From: Micromonospora sp. C31 | GTDB taxonomy: Bacteria; Actinomycetota; Actinomycetes; Mycobacteriales; Micromonosporaceae | DNA: 64,000 nucleotides | Assembly: GCF_018070575.1 (NCBI RefSeq) | Contig: NZ_JAGPXN010000004.1 | Span: 223,421-287,420, forward strand | Direction of reading: 5' to 3' | Shown here: in pieces, positions 44,853-55,334 of the stretch | Layout of the letters: each line of letters starts with the position of its first letter | Numbering within the stretch: position 1 is the first letter of the stretch | Position numbers and translations under genes: made by a program | Notes under the pieces: model-generated | Told to the model about the DNA's origin: nothing | Database searches by the model: none | Seen by the model: only the letters and a program-made list of their open reading frames with translations

Positions 44853-45917
44853 ATGTTCGACAACCCGACGCTCCGGCGGCGTACCCTCCTGGCCGCCGTC
44901 GCCGGTGCCGCGGCCGTCCCGATCGTCGCCGGCCCGGCGTGGGCGGCGTTGCCGAAGGTCTACATCGACCCGGGCCACGGCGGCACCGACCCCGGCGCGG
45001 TCGGCAACGGGCTGCAGGAGAAGGCCCTGACGCTCGACATCTCCCTGCAACTGCGCAGCATCCTGCTGGCAAACTGGGGCGTCGACGTGCGCATGTCCCG
45101 CACGACCGACGTCACGCGCAGCCTGGCGTACCGCACCGACGACGCCAACGCGTGGGGCGCCAACCTGCTCGTGAGCGTGCACATCAACTCCGGCGGCGGC
45201 ACCGGCTTCGAGAGCTACCGGTACCCGTCGGCGAGCGCGACCACCGTCAACCTGCACAACGCGCTGCACCCGAGGGTGATCGGCGCCATGCGGACGATCG
45301 GTGGGGTCACCGACCGTGGGCTGAAGACCGCGAACTTCCACATGCTGCGCGAGGCGGCCATGCCCGCGGTGCTGACCGAGAACCTCTTCATCGACAGCGT
45401 CGCCGACTCGAACCTGCTCAAGCGGGCCGACTTCATCACCGCCATCGCCCGCGGGCACGCGGAGGGCATCGCGGCCCACCTCGGCCTGAGCGCGCCCAAC
45501 CCGCCCACGTTCAGCACCGTCGTGGACAACGCCACGGTGGGGCGGTTCACGGCGAGCACCAACTGGGGCGCCTCCTCGTACTCGGCCCAGCGCTACGGTG
45601 CCGACTACCGCTTCGCCACCCCCACGCCCGCCAGCGACGCAGCCTGGTTCAAGGTGAACATTCCGGCGGCCGGCAACTACCGGATCGAGGTACGGCACCC
45701 GGCCGACCCCGGCTACAGCGCCTCGGCCCCGCACGTGGTCGTCACCGCCTCCGGCAACCGCACGATCGCCCTGGACCAGCGCGCCAACGGCGGCGTCTGG
45801 CGTTCGCTGGGCACCTTCGGACTGGCGGCCGGTGACCGGAACCTGGTCGCGGTGAGCCGCTGGACCAGCGCCGCGGGCTACGTGGTGGCCGACGCCGTCC
45901 GGGTAACCCGGGTCTGA
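44853..45917 (+). CDS. N-acetylmuramoyl-L-alanine amidase (Amidase_3) with Golvesin-like C-terminal domain
   Basis: This 354-aa protein has a twin-arginine signal (TLRRRTLLAAVAGAAAVPIV). An Amidase_3 zinc domain follows (about 33-215): VYIDPGHGGTDPGAVGNGLQEK (His and Glu), LVSVHINSGGG (His) and AVLTENLFIDS (catalytic Glu). The C-terminal beta domain (about 225-354; NATVGRFTASTNWGASSYSAQRYGADYRF) resembles Golvesin/xanthan lyase C-terminal modules. It cleaves the amide bond between MurNAc and the stem peptide. All metal ligands are present. The start was set at ATG 44853 after a GAGG-type ribosome binding site. Confidence 0.92.
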   Translation: MFDNPTLRRRTLLAAVAGAAAVPIVAGPAWAALPKVYIDPGHGGTDPGAVGNGLQEKALTLDISLQLRSILLANWGVDVRMSRTTDVTRSLAYRTDDANAWGANLLVSVHINSGGGTGFESYRYPSASATTVNLHNALHPRVIGAMRTIGGVTDRGLKTANFHMLREAAMPAVLTENLFIDSVADSNLLKRADFITAIARGHAEGIAAHLGLSAPNPPTFSTVVDNATVGRFTASTNWGASSYSAQRYGADYRFATPTPASDAAWFKVNIPAAGNYRIEVRHPADPGYSASAPHVVVTASGNRTIALDQRANGGVWRSLGTFGLAAGDRNLVAVSRWTSAAGYVVADAVRVTRV

Positions 45918-45922
45918 ACCGT

Positions 45923-45976
45923 GTGGCCGAGGCTGGTTCCCCGGTCGCGCGCGACCCCCGAACCAGCCTCGGCCAC
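45923..45976 (+). terminator. Long hairpin terminator after the amidase gene
   Basis: gtggccgaggctggttc (45923-45939) and gaaccagcctcggccac (45960-45976) form a perfect 17-bp stem. The loop itself contains the palindrome ggtcgcgcgcgacc, so a long nested structure is possible. Confidence 0.85.
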
Positions 45977-46033
45977 GGGCCGAGCCGCCGTGGGCGGACA
46001 TCGACGCAGCCCGTCGACCCCGGGGCGCCTCGG

Positions 46034-46264
46034 TCAGCAGGGCCAGCACCCGCCCGGCGTGTACGCGGCGAGCGCACCGTAGTCCGCCAGGTCGCCGGGG
46101 AGGTACCCGGTGGGCGCGTACCGCTCGAGCAGCGTCAGCGCGCGCTCCGGTCGACGCCGACCGGCGACCAGGACCCGCTTGCCGTGCGCCGTCCACCAGC
46201 GGTCCCGTTCGCCGGTGTGCAGGTCGTCGCCGGCGAGCCAGCCGGCGCGCAGGCCCGCCTTCAC
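46034..46264 (-). CDS. Hypothetical small protein
   Basis: This 76-aa frame (GTG start at 46264) encodes a product with KAGLRAGWLAGDDLHTGERD, a central GKRVLVAGRRRPERALTLLERYA and a C-terminal GGCWPC. No domain is recognised; the terminal Cys pair is the only distinctive feature. The ribosome binding site is weak. It lies between two plus-strand genes. Confidence 0.42.
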   Translation of the reverse strand: MKAGLRAGWLAGDDLHTGERDRWWTAHGKRVLVAGRRRPERALTLLERYAPTGYLPGDLADYGALAAYTPGGCWPC

Positions 46265-46311
46265 GGTGACCCGTTCCGCGGGCGTTGCCGGGGTCTGCCA
46301 TGCTCGGGCCG

Positions 46312-46968
46312 GTGACGACCGGCCACCTCACCAGTCCCCGCACCCACCGCCGTGTCCGCAGCCGCCGCAGCCGCGTCGTGCTCGTCTCCGGCGCGGTGGC
46401 GGTGTTCCTCGCCGTCGCCGTCCTCGTCGTCGTGGTGGTCGTGCCGCTGGTGCGGCCGGCGGGGCCGCGTCCGCTCTTCCAGCTTCCCGTCGCGTGCGGC
46501 GAGACGTGGCAGTTGGGCACCTATCCCGGTCACGACGACTACGACGTGGACCTGTTCCCGACCGAGGGCAGGGCGTGGGGGCGGCCGGTGCTCGCGTCCT
46601 ACGCGGGGGAGGTGACCGTGGCGGGGATCAACGGTTCGCTGGGCGGGCGTACGCCCGAGGACCCGGACGGCCCGCGCGGGCGTGGCGGCGGCTACTGGGT
46701 GAAGATCGACCACGGCGGCAAGTGGGAGACGCAGTATCTGCACCTGCTGGAGCCGCCGCTGGTCCGGGTAGGTCAGCGGGTCGCCCAGGGCGAGCAGATC
46801 GGGCGGGTGGGCAGCACCGGCAACTCCGGCGCTCCCCACCTGCACTACGAGCAGCGGCGCGGCTGGGAGAAGGTCGAGGCGTACTTCGACGGTACGCCGT
46901 CGGGAATCACCCACGACGACACCGAATACACGGTCAGACGCAAGAGCAACAACTGCCCGCCCGGGTGA
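46312..46968 (+). CDS. M23 family metallopeptidase (membrane-anchored)
   Basis: This 218-aa protein has an N-terminal transmembrane anchor (VVLVSGAVAVFLAVAVLVVV, about 22-42) and an extracellular M23 domain. Zinc ligands are visible: GHDDYDVDLFP (HxxxD) and APHLHYEQR (HxH). M23 enzymes cleave peptidoglycan cross-links. A CATGCT box lies 7 nt before the GTG at 46312, so a leaderless start was chosen; an ATG at 46300 is an alternative. The downstream gene is convergent. Confidence 0.85.
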   Translation: MTTGHLTSPRTHRRVRSRRSRVVLVSGAVAVFLAVAVLVVVVVVPLVRPAGPRPLFQLPVACGETWQLGTYPGHDDYDVDLFPTEGRAWGRPVLASYAGEVTVAGINGSLGGRTPEDPDGPRGRGGGYWVKIDHGGKWETQYLHLLEPPLVRVGQRVAQGEQIGRVGSTGNSGAPHLHYEQRRGWEKVEAYFDGTPSGITHDDTEYTVRRKSNNCPPG

Positions 46969-46986
46969 GTGTGGCGCCGATCGCCG

Positions 46987-47730
46987 TCAGTGGCAGTGGC
47001 AGTCGCCGCCGGCGGAGTCCGTCCCGTAGGTGTCGTGGAGGGGGAACTCGTTGACGTAGCGCTGCCGGCCCAGCGGCGTGAGGTCCAGGTAGTTGTAGGT
47101 GTTGAGCACCGTCTCCAGACCCCGGCCGTACATCGAGTAGGTGTGCAGGATCCGCTCGCCGTCGCGGACGAACACGCTCAGGCCGTGGCCCTCGCCCTTG
47201 ATGAAGCCGGCGAGGCCCTGCGCGGCCAGGGTCTCGGCGTCCTTGTAGTTGTATTCCACCGGTGCGACGGCCGGGTCGTTGGTGGCGTGGAAGTCGTAGT
47301 TGAAGTCGCTGCCGTGCGAGGAGTACCAGGGAAAGCCCCAGCCCATCCGGCTCCGGAAGGATGCGAGGGTCGCGTACGGCGCGCGGGAGACCACGGCGAG
47401 CGTCGTGTCGCCGGCGTGCAGATGCGCGAGGTGGCCGAAGTTGTCGACCAACAGCGAGCAGCTCGTGCAGCCTTCGGTCCAGTCGGGATCGAACATGAAG
47501 TGGTAGACGATCAGTTGCCGTCGCCCCTCGAACATGTCCGCCAGCCGCACGGCGCCGGCGGGTCCGGTGAAGGAGTAGTCCTTCTCGACGGCGACCGCCG
47601 GCAGTTGGCGCCGCAGCGCGGTGATCTCGTCCCGGCGGCGGGTGATCTCCTTCTCGTGGTCGAGCAGTTCCTTGCGGGCCTCGACCCACTCGTCCCGGGA
47701 CACGACCTTCGGAATAATCATGGACGACAT
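46987..47730 (-). CDS. DUF899 family thioredoxin-like protein
   Basis: This 247-aa protein matches DUF899: PKVVSRDEWVEARKELLDHEKEITRRRDEITALRRQLPAV at the start, then GRRQLIVYHFMFDPDWTEGCTSCSLLVDNFGHL with a thioredoxin-like CxxC-type pair, and GWGFPWYSSHGSDFNYDF. A C-terminal GGDCHCH tail may bind metal. The family is thioredoxin-fold with no defined reaction. ATG 47730 was chosen; 47721 is an alternative. Confidence 0.86.
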   Translation of the reverse strand: MSSMIIPKVVSRDEWVEARKELLDHEKEITRRRDEITALRRQLPAVAVEKDYSFTGPAGAVRLADMFEGRRQLIVYHFMFDPDWTEGCTSCSLLVDNFGHLAHLHAGDTTLAVVSRAPYATLASFRSRMGWGFPWYSSHGSDFNYDFHATNDPAVAPVEYNYKDAETLAAQGLAGFIKGEGHGLSVFVRDGERILHTYSMYGRGLETVLNTYNYLDLTPLGRQRYVNEFPLHDTYGTDSAGGDCHCH

Positions 47731-48035
47731 GCCTTTCGCCTGGGCGCCTGCGCCATTCTTATCGGGCGGTACGCGATCACACCAGCCTCCGACCGGTGCC
47801 GTGGGATTCCCATTCATCCGGTCCGTCGCGGCAATTCCACCGACCGGCCGGGAGAATGGGCAGGTAGGCTGGCGCGGCCCCGGCCCCGGCCGGCCCGCGC
47901 CCCCGGGGAAACGGGCTCGCCGTACGCGGTGAAGTGCGCAAGGCAGAACAAATTCGCGGAGGCGGTCGGCTCCGCTCGCCAGGCGTCGCCGCACTAGTCT
48001 TGCCTGTCGTACGGGCGTCGGAGGGAGCGGGCCGG

Positions 48036-48815
48036 ATGGGGGAGCGGTCGGTGCGGGATGCCGGGACGCTGTTGGCGCAGGCCCGACGCATCGTGGTCTT
48101 CACCGGCGCGGGCGTCTCGGCGGAGAGCGGCGTGCCGACCTTCCGCGACGCCCTCACCGGCCTGTGGCGCAGTTTCGACGCGCAGCGGCTCGCCACGCCG
48201 GAGGCCTTCCGCGAGGATCCCGCGCTGGTCTGGGGCTGGTACGAGTGGCGACGGGCCACCGTGGCGCGGGCTCGCCCGAACGCCGGTCACGTGGCCGTGG
48301 CGGCGATCGAGGCCCGCGTCGCCCACGCGGTCGTCGTCACGCAGAACGTCGACGACCTGCACGAGCGCGCCGGCTCCGTCGCGCCGATCCACCTGCACGG
48401 CAGCCTGTCCGCGCCGCGGTGCTCGGCCTGTGCCCGTCCCGCGCCGGTGCCCGACGGGGTGCCGGACGAGCCGGGTGACGGCCGCCGCGCGGCCCCGCCC
48501 CGGTGCGCGCACTGCGCGGGCCTCGTCCGGCCGGGGGTGGTGTGGTTCGGCGAGGCGTTGCCGACCGCCGCGTTGGAGGCCGCCGTGCAGGCGGCGTCCG
48601 CGTGCGATCTGCTGCTGACCGTGGGCACCTCGGGCCTGGTGTATCCCGCCGCCGAGATCCCCCGGGTGGCCGCGCGCTTCGCGGCGACCGTGGTGCAGGT
48701 CAACCCGGAGGAGACGGCCCTGGACGCCGTGGCCGACGTGAACCTGCGCGGCCCGGCAGCCCAGGTGCTTCCCGCCCTCGTGCGCGCCGCCTGGGGCGAC
48801 GCCGGGCCGGCCTGA
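48036..48815 (+). CDS. NAD-dependent Sir2 family deacylase
   Basis: This 259-aa sirtuin has IVVFTGAGVSAESGVPTFRD (NAD-binding, about 14-33), VVTQNVDDLHERAGS, PIHLHGSL (catalytic His), paired zinc Cys (CSAC and CAHC) and LVRPGVVWFGEAL. All key residues are present. It removes acyl groups from lysines using NAD; the acyl preference is not readable. ATG follows GGAGGGAG. A 39-bp direct repeat containing its last codons and stop follows. Confidence 0.92.
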   Translation: MGERSVRDAGTLLAQARRIVVFTGAGVSAESGVPTFRDALTGLWRSFDAQRLATPEAFREDPALVWGWYEWRRATVARARPNAGHVAVAAIEARVAHAVVVTQNVDDLHERAGSVAPIHLHGSLSAPRCSACARPAPVPDGVPDEPGDGRRAAPPRCAHCAGLVRPGVVWFGEALPTAALEAAVQAASACDLLLTVGTSGLVYPAAEIPRVAARFAATVVQVNPEETALDAVADVNLRGPAAQVLPALVRAAWGDAGPA

Positions 48816-48864
48816 CGGCGTAAGACGCGCCGCCTGGGGCGACGCCGGGCCGGCCTGACGGCGT
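48783..48864. repeat. 39-bp tandem duplication at the 3' end of the sirtuin gene
   Basis: The segment 48783-48821 (last codons, stop and 8 nt) is repeated exactly at 48826-48864 with a 4-nt spacer (aaga), a recent duplication that leaves the protein unchanged. Confidence 0.92.
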
Positions 48865-49103
48865 GCGGCGCGCTGCGGCGCTTGACCCGGGCAACGGTGA
48901 CCACGCCGATCTCCAACGGGGGCCGGGCGGCGGCCGGGACGGAGGACCTGCGACGGGCGGGGTGGATCTGTCACACAACCGTCATCCGCCCGAAGGGTTA
49001 CCGCGAATCGCGGCCGGCAGGTTGTGGACGCAACGACAGCGCACGCGCGCGAACGTGCGGCGACGACGCCGTACGGATGCGGTGGAGGGAGGGGACCGTC
49101 ACG

Positions 49104-49682
49104 ATGAGCGTCGTCCGGGGTGACGAGCACACGACACTGATCTGCGATGTCTGCGGCGAGACGGTCGTCGAGTCGACGGGCGGCCCGCCCGGCGTGGTCT
49201 GGGAACTGGTGTCCGACCACGACTGGACCGGCTCGCCGCTCGCCGAGGGGCCACACCGCTGCGCCCACTGCACCCTGCTGGCGGGCGCCCAGGACGCGAC
49301 CACGAACGACCCGGGGCCGGGCGGGATCCTCGGCATCGACCATCGCGGCGACGCGACCGTCATCACGTGCGCGGGAGACATCGACGTCGACGGCGCGGGC
49401 ACTCTGCGTACGGCCCTGGTGCACGCCACCGACATGGGCGGGCACGTCATCGTCGACCTGACCAACGTCCGCCTGATCGACTCCACCGGGCTGGGCCTGC
49501 TCGTCGGCGCCCACCGCGACTGCGCCGCCCGGGGCGCGACGCTGAGCCTCGCCGCGCCGTCGCCGTTCCTGCGGACCGTGCTGCGGACCCTGCGTCTGGA
49601 CGAGGTGCTCCCGGCGTACGACAGCCGTGCCGAAGCGATCGCCCGGGTGACCGGCGCCGGATCGACCGCGCCCCGGCCCTGA
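49104..49682 (+). CDS. STAS domain protein with N-terminal zinc-ribbon-like module
   Basis: This 192-aa protein has an N-terminal module with CDVC and CAHC pairs (about 12-50) and a C-terminal STAS domain (about 78-185). The STAS core is GDIDVDGAGTLRTAL and VIVDLTNVRLIDSTGLGLLVGAHRD with the phosphorylatable Ser. This resembles anti-anti-sigma factors that relieve anti-sigma kinases. The link to the SigB/SigF-type promoters is tempting but no anti-sigma gene is adjacent. ATG 49104 follows GGAGGGAGGGG. Confidence 0.86.
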   Translation: MSVVRGDEHTTLICDVCGETVVESTGGPPGVVWELVSDHDWTGSPLAEGPHRCAHCTLLAGAQDATTNDPGPGGILGIDHRGDATVITCAGDIDVDGAGTLRTALVHATDMGGHVIVDLTNVRLIDSTGLGLLVGAHRDCAARGATLSLAAPSPFLRTVLRTLRLDEVLPAYDSRAEAIARVTGAGSTAPRP

Positions 49683-49707
49683 CGGCGGCCGACGAACCCT
49701 GCCTGCG

Positions 49708-50760
49708 TCAGGTGGGCCAGCCGAGGAGCCGCGCACCGAGTACGGCGGTGTGCAGGGTGAAGCGCTGCGTGGGTTCGCCCGGGTGGTAGCCGGTGAGGGC
49801 TCGGATGCGGTCGAGGCGGTACGTGACGGCGCGGACGGACAGGTGCAGCTGCCGGGCGGTGGCGGTGTAGTTGCCCTGGTTGTCGAAGAGCACGGCCAGG
49901 GTGTCCAGGTACGGCCGCACCCCGCCGCGCGCTGTGCCCAGTGGCCCGAGGACCGTGCTGACCAGGTCGGTGATGGCGTCGCGGTCGCGCAGCAGCACCG
50001 GGAAGACCAGCAGGTCGGCGGCGTTGAGGACGGGCGCGGTGAAGCCCAGCCGGGCGGCGTGGTCGAGGGTGTTGTGGGCCTCGTCGAGCGAGGTGGACAG
50101 GCCCTGGAGCCCGGGATGGGTGCGGCCGACGGCGATCTGCCACCGGTCGGCGCCGACTTCGGCGAGCAGCAGGTGCGCCAGTTCGGCGCTGATACCGCGT
50201 AGACCGCCGGCGCTGATGCACACCAGGTCGCCGTTGCGCCGGGTGGTGAGGGTGTTGCCCTCGCCGAACCGGGCGGCGAGGGCCGCGTCGATGCGGTGCA
50301 CCACCTCCGGTGTCAGGTCGGGTGTGCGGGCGACGATGACGGTGTGGGTGGCGGACAGGCGGATGCCGTAGCGGTGGGCGCGCTCGGCGAGGCGACCGGG
50401 ATCGGCGCGTCCGGCGAGCAGGTCGTTGACGAAGGTGGCGCGTTCGTTGTCGTGGCGGTCGAGCTCGGCGCGGGTCTGCTCGGCGTACCCGTCGAGGGCC
50501 GCCGCCAGCAGACGGCGGGTGGTGTCCAGCAGGGCGTGCGCGCGGTCGTGGAGTGTGGCGGTGGTGTCCGCGGGATCGACCGGGGTCGCCGCCAGCCGGG
50601 CGGCGGTGGCGCGCAGGGCTCCGTCGACGAGGTCACGCAGCGGCACGCTCCTGTCCGCGGCGCGTCCACCCACGTCGGCGGCCGATCGCAGCCGCCGGTC
50701 GTCCGCCGGGCGGTGCAGCAGTTCGGCCCAGGTGTCGGCGAGCCAGGTGTCGTCACCCAT
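49708..50760 (-). CDS. PucR/CdaR-like transcriptional regulator
   Basis: This 350-aa protein has an N-terminal helical region (RDLVDGALRATAARLAATP, HALLDTTRRLLAAALDGYAEQT), a GGDEF-like degenerate middle domain (about 130-255), and a C-terminal PucR HTH (about 285-345: LAVLFDNQGNYTATARQLHLSVRAVTYRLDRIRALTGYHP). It probably senses a metabolite. It lies 56 bp downstream of an ABC permease gene on the same strand, so it may control the adjacent exporters. Confidence 0.82.
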   Translation of the reverse strand: MGDDTWLADTWAELLHRPADDRRLRSAADVGGRAADRSVPLRDLVDGALRATAARLAATPVDPADTTATLHDRAHALLDTTRRLLAAALDGYAEQTRAELDRHDNERATFVNDLLAGRADPGRLAERAHRYGIRLSATHTVIVARTPDLTPEVVHRIDAALAARFGEGNTLTTRRNGDLVCISAGGLRGISAELAHLLLAEVGADRWQIAVGRTHPGLQGLSTSLDEAHNTLDHAARLGFTAPVLNAADLLVFPVLLRDRDAITDLVSTVLGPLGTARGGVRPYLDTLAVLFDNQGNYTATARQLHLSVRAVTYRLDRIRALTGYHPGEPTQRFTLHTAVLGARLLGWPT

Positions 50761-50816
50761 CGGCGGTTCCTTCCCGGCGTGATCGCGGTGGTGCCGGTGA
50801 CGGCCGACGGCCGGTC

Positions 50817-51582
50817 TCAGACACCGATGTCGCGGCGGTCGAACAGGATCAGCCCGGCGAGCGTGGTGACCGCGCCGACGGCCACGAGGGTGAGCAGGGC
50901 TGCCGGGTGCCAACCGGTGTTCAGCGGATCGGTACCGATGAAGTAGTGGAACGGTGACAGCCAGCGCAGCCAGTGCCAGCCGTCGACCATACCGCCGATC
51001 GCGTTGGCCATGTAGGTGGCGACGGCCAGCGCCCCGGTGACCGCCAGGACGGTGGTGCGCCTTCCGGTGGCCGCGCCGGCGAGGAAGGCGACCCCGGTGA
51101 AGCACCACGCCAGGGCGACCAGTCCCGCCCCGGCCGCGGCCACGTTCGACAACGCGACGTCGATCCCGATCGCCGGGACGATGACCATGAGCAGGAGCCA
51201 CGGGACCGCCGCGATCACGGTCACGGCCGTGCCGGTGGCGGCCAGCCGCTGACCGGCGAACGCGAGGCGGGAGACCGGGCTGGCGAGCAGCAGTTCCATG
51301 CCGCCGTCCTCTTCCGGCCGGGCGATGGTGCGGGCGGTCAGCGTGATCGCACCCATGAGCACCAGTAGCGGCCCGATCAGGCTGAAGATCGTCGCCTGCA
51401 GGTAGCCGGTCGGCGAGAGCATGTCGGCGATGCCGAGGAAGTCGAGCATGCCCTTGGGCAGCGCGTCCTGCTTCAGCTGTGCCGCTCCCTGGAACTGGGG
51501 GTAGAAGGAGGTGTAGATGCCGGTGAAGGCGGCGAGGCCGACGGTCCAGCCGAGCAGCGCACGACGGTCGTCGCGCCAGGTC

Positions 51583-51605
<23 letters not shown>
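50817..51605 (-). CDS. ABC-2 type transporter permease
   Basis: This 262-aa membrane protein has six hydrophobic segments and ends with the short cytoplasmic tail FDRRDIGV typical of ABC-2 permeases. GTARTIARPEEDGGMELLLASPVSRLAF marks the coupling loop. It overlaps the ATPase gene by 23 nt, so the two form one exporter. Substrate is unknown (drug, lipid or peptide). Confidence 0.85.
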
Positions 51606-52509
<904 letters not shown>

Positions 52510-52735
52510 GCCCCTATCGTCGCGATCGGCCGGCGCCGGAATCCAGGTCGGATTCCGGCCGACATCGTCCGCCACCGTTGCCGGGGTCCGGCAACGAGCG
52601 GGCGCAGGCCCCTCACCGCGCGGCGTCCCGACAGGAGGGCTTCCTGCCGGGCGAGCGCGGGAGTACGGTGAGGTCCGGTGTGCCGGGAAGTCTGGTCGGC
52701 GGTCGTATCCGCATCGGCTGACAAGGACCCCCTCG

Positions 52736-53632
52736 ATGAACGATCCTGCGCTGCGTGCCGTCCACCTGACCAAACGGTACGGTCGGGTCACGGCGCTCGA
52801 CGACCTGTCTCTCGACGTGCCGGCCGGTGAGGTGTTCGGGTTCCTCGGGCCCAACGGCGCCGGAAAGTCCACCACGATCCGCATGCTGCTCGGCCTGGCC
52901 CGCCCCACCTCCGGCCGCGCCTGGATCTTCGGCACCGACGCGACGGACGTCGCCCGGGCGCACCGGCTGTTGGCGTACGTGCCCGCTGACGTCGCGTTGT
53001 GGCCGCACCTGACCGGCGCGGAGATCCTGCACCTGCAGGCGTCCACCGGCCCCGGCACCGACCTGGCCTACCGGGACGAACTCGTGGAACGGTTCGCGCT
53101 CGACACCGCCAAGCCGGCCCGTACCTACTCGACCGGCAACCGGCAGAAGGTCGCGCTCGTCGCGGCGTTCGCCACCCGCGCGCCGCTGCTGGTGCTGGAC
53201 GAGCCGACGAGCGGCCTCGACCCGCTGATGGAGCGCGAGTTCCGCACCGCCGTCAGGCAGGCCCGTGATCGCGGGCAGACCGTGTTCCTCAGCTCGCACC
53301 AGCTGGACGAGGTCGAGGCGGTGTGCGATCGCGTCGCGATCCTGCGGGCCGGTCAGCTCGTCGAGATCGCCTCGATGGAGCAGCTGCGGGGCCTGCGTCG
53401 CGCCGAGGTGACGGTCTCCTACACGGGTGCGCCGCCACCGGGCCTCGGTGAGGTTCCTGGCGTCGAATCGGTCGAGCAGGTCGGCGAGGGGCGGCTGCGG
53501 TTCTCGCTCGTCGGAGCGCCCGCACCGGCGTTGCGTGCGCTCGCGGCCGCCGACGTGCGGGCCTTGGCGATCCGTGAGCCGAGCCTGGAGGAGATCTTCC
53601 TCGACTACTACGGCACGGCGGCCGGCCGGTGA
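52736..53632 (+). CDS. ABC transporter ATP-binding protein
   Basis: This 298-aa ATPase shows GFLGPNGAGKSTTIRMLLGLARPTSG (Walker A), YSTGNRQKVALVAAF (signature), LLVLDEPTSGLDPL (Walker B) and SSHQLDEVEAVCDR (H-loop). ATG 52736 follows acaagga. Its stop overlaps the permease GTG (GTGA). It resembles the divergent ATPase but is not identical, so the two exporters are probably paralogous. Confidence 0.9.
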   Translation: MNDPALRAVHLTKRYGRVTALDDLSLDVPAGEVFGFLGPNGAGKSTTIRMLLGLARPTSGRAWIFGTDATDVARAHRLLAYVPADVALWPHLTGAEILHLQASTGPGTDLAYRDELVERFALDTAKPARTYSTGNRQKVALVAAFATRAPLLVLDEPTSGLDPLMEREFRTAVRQARDRGQTVFLSSHQLDEVEAVCDRVAILRAGQLVEIASMEQLRGLRRAEVTVSYTGAPPPGLGEVPGVESVEQVGEGRLRFSLVGAPAPALRALAAADVRALAIREPSLEEIFLDYYGTAAGR

Positions 53633-55245
53633 CCACCGCTCGGGGCCTGAGCGTGCCGGCGGCCCCCGGAAGGGCGATCACCGGGCTGGCGCTGCGCCAG
53701 TTGCGGCGCACCGGCCTGATCGTGCTGGGCCTCACCGCCGCCATGCCCGCCCTGGTGGCGACCACCTACGACAGCGTCATGGCCGATCCGGCCGCGGCGG
53801 ACGGCATTGCCAGGCTCGCCGGCAACCCGGCCATCCGGACCCTGTTCGGCGAACCGGTCGCGCTCGACCGGGCGGGCGGTTTCACGGTGTGGCGGGTCGG
53901 CACCTTCGTCGCCGTCCTGCTCGCCGCGTGGGCGATCCTGGCCACCACCCGCATCACCCGGGGCGAGGAGGACGCCGGCCGGTGGGACGTGCTGCTGGCC
54001 AGCCGGGTGCCGCTGCCCGAGGTGGCGGCCCGCCACCTGGCCGCCGTCATGATCGTCCCAGTCGCCGCCGGCGGCGCCGTGGCCGCCGTGCTGCTGCTGG
54101 CCGGCACCGAACCCGCCGGTGCCGTGGTGCACGGTGCGGGCATCGGCCTGCTCGGGTTGTTCTTCGTCGCCGTCGCCGGTCTCGCGGCGCAGGTGTTCCC
54201 GGTGCGGGCGAGCGCGACCGGAGCCGCGGTGGCGGTGCTCGGCGGCGGCCTGCTCGCGCGGATGATCGGCGACGGCCTCACCGAGCTGGGCTGGTTGCGC
54301 TGGCTGTCGCCGTTCGGGCTGCTCGCCCTCACCGAGCCGTACGCGCGCAACGACGTCCTGCCGCTGTTGGTCCTGCTCGCCGTGGCCGTGGTGCTCGGTG
54401 GCGCCGCGATCGTCGCCGCCGGCCACCGCGATGTCCGGGGTGGTCTCGTGGCAGCCGCCGCCGGTCGTCGATCCCGGCTGGTGCTGCTCGGCAGCGTGGA
54501 GGCGTTCGCCGTGCGGCGCGTGCTGCGACCGCTGACCGGGTGGGCCCTCGGCGTGGGCGCCTACTACCTGCTCATCGGCTTCACCACGTTGTCGGTCACC
54601 GACTTCCTGACCGACAACCCGGCTTTCGCCGCCGAGGCGGCACGGGCCGGGTTCACCGCGCTGGGCGCGGTCGAGGGGTTCACGGCGACCCTGTTCGCGC
54701 TGCTCGCCCTTCCCGTGGGGGGTTTCACCGCGGTGCGTATGTCGGCATTCGTCGCCGCCGAGACCGGCCGCCAGCTGACGTTGTCGGCGGCCCAGCCGGT
54801 CAGCCGGTTCCGGTTGCTCGCCGCCGAGGTCGCCGCCGCGACCGGCGGTGCCGTCGTCCTGGTCACCGTCGCCGGGCTTGCCGTCTGGGCGGGCATCGCC
54901 GCGACCGGCGGCGGCCTGACCCTGCTGGCCGCGCTCGCAGGGGCCTGGAACACGCTGCCCATCGTGCTGCTCAGCCTCGGCGCGGCCACCTGCGCCACCG
55001 GCTGGACTCCCCGGGCGGCCGGGGTCGCCGGGTCGATGCCCGCGACCGGCGGGTTCCTCCTGCTGGTGATCGCCGACAGCGTCGGCGCACCGGCCTGGGT
55101 GCGCGAGCTCTCACCCTTCGCCCACCTGGCACCGGTTCCGCTCGCCGGTGTCGACTGGAGCGTCGCGCTGGCCATGACCGGCCTGGCCGTGGCGCTGGCG
55201 ACGGCGGGTGTCGCCGGCTACCGGCGGCGTGACCTGCACGGGTGA
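53629..55245 (+). CDS. ABC-2 type transporter permease (double-length)
   Basis: This 538-aa protein has about 12 hydrophobic segments, equal to two permease halves joined (first half about 20-265; second half about 280-535). The ends of the halves share the WLRWLSPFGLLALTEPYARN / LSPFAHLAPVPLAGVDWSVALA type motif. The tail GYRRRDLHG is typical. It is coupled to the ATPase by a 4-nt overlap. Substrate is unknown. Confidence 0.86.
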   Translation: MTTARGLSVPAAPGRAITGLALRQLRRTGLIVLGLTAAMPALVATTYDSVMADPAAADGIARLAGNPAIRTLFGEPVALDRAGGFTVWRVGTFVAVLLAAWAILATTRITRGEEDAGRWDVLLASRVPLPEVAARHLAAVMIVPVAAGGAVAAVLLLAGTEPAGAVVHGAGIGLLGLFFVAVAGLAAQVFPVRASATGAAVAVLGGGLLARMIGDGLTELGWLRWLSPFGLLALTEPYARNDVLPLLVLLAVAVVLGGAAIVAAGHRDVRGGLVAAAAGRRSRLVLLGSVEAFAVRRVLRPLTGWALGVGAYYLLIGFTTLSVTDFLTDNPAFAAEAARAGFTALGAVEGFTATLFALLALPVGGFTAVRMSAFVAAETGRQLTLSAAQPVSRFRLLAAEVAAATGGAVVLVTVAGLAVWAGIAATGGGLTLLAALAGAWNTLPIVLLSLGAATCATGWTPRAAGVAGSMPATGGFLLLVIADSVGAPAWVRELSPFAHLAPVPLAGVDWSVALAMTGLAVALATAGVAGYRRRDLHG

Positions 55246-55334
55246 CGCGGGCCCGGTCACGGCCGGGGTGGCGTACCCCGCCGGGGCCGGGGCCTGCTCC
55301 TCGACCACGGACGGGAGCGGGTGCGGAGGCGCTG

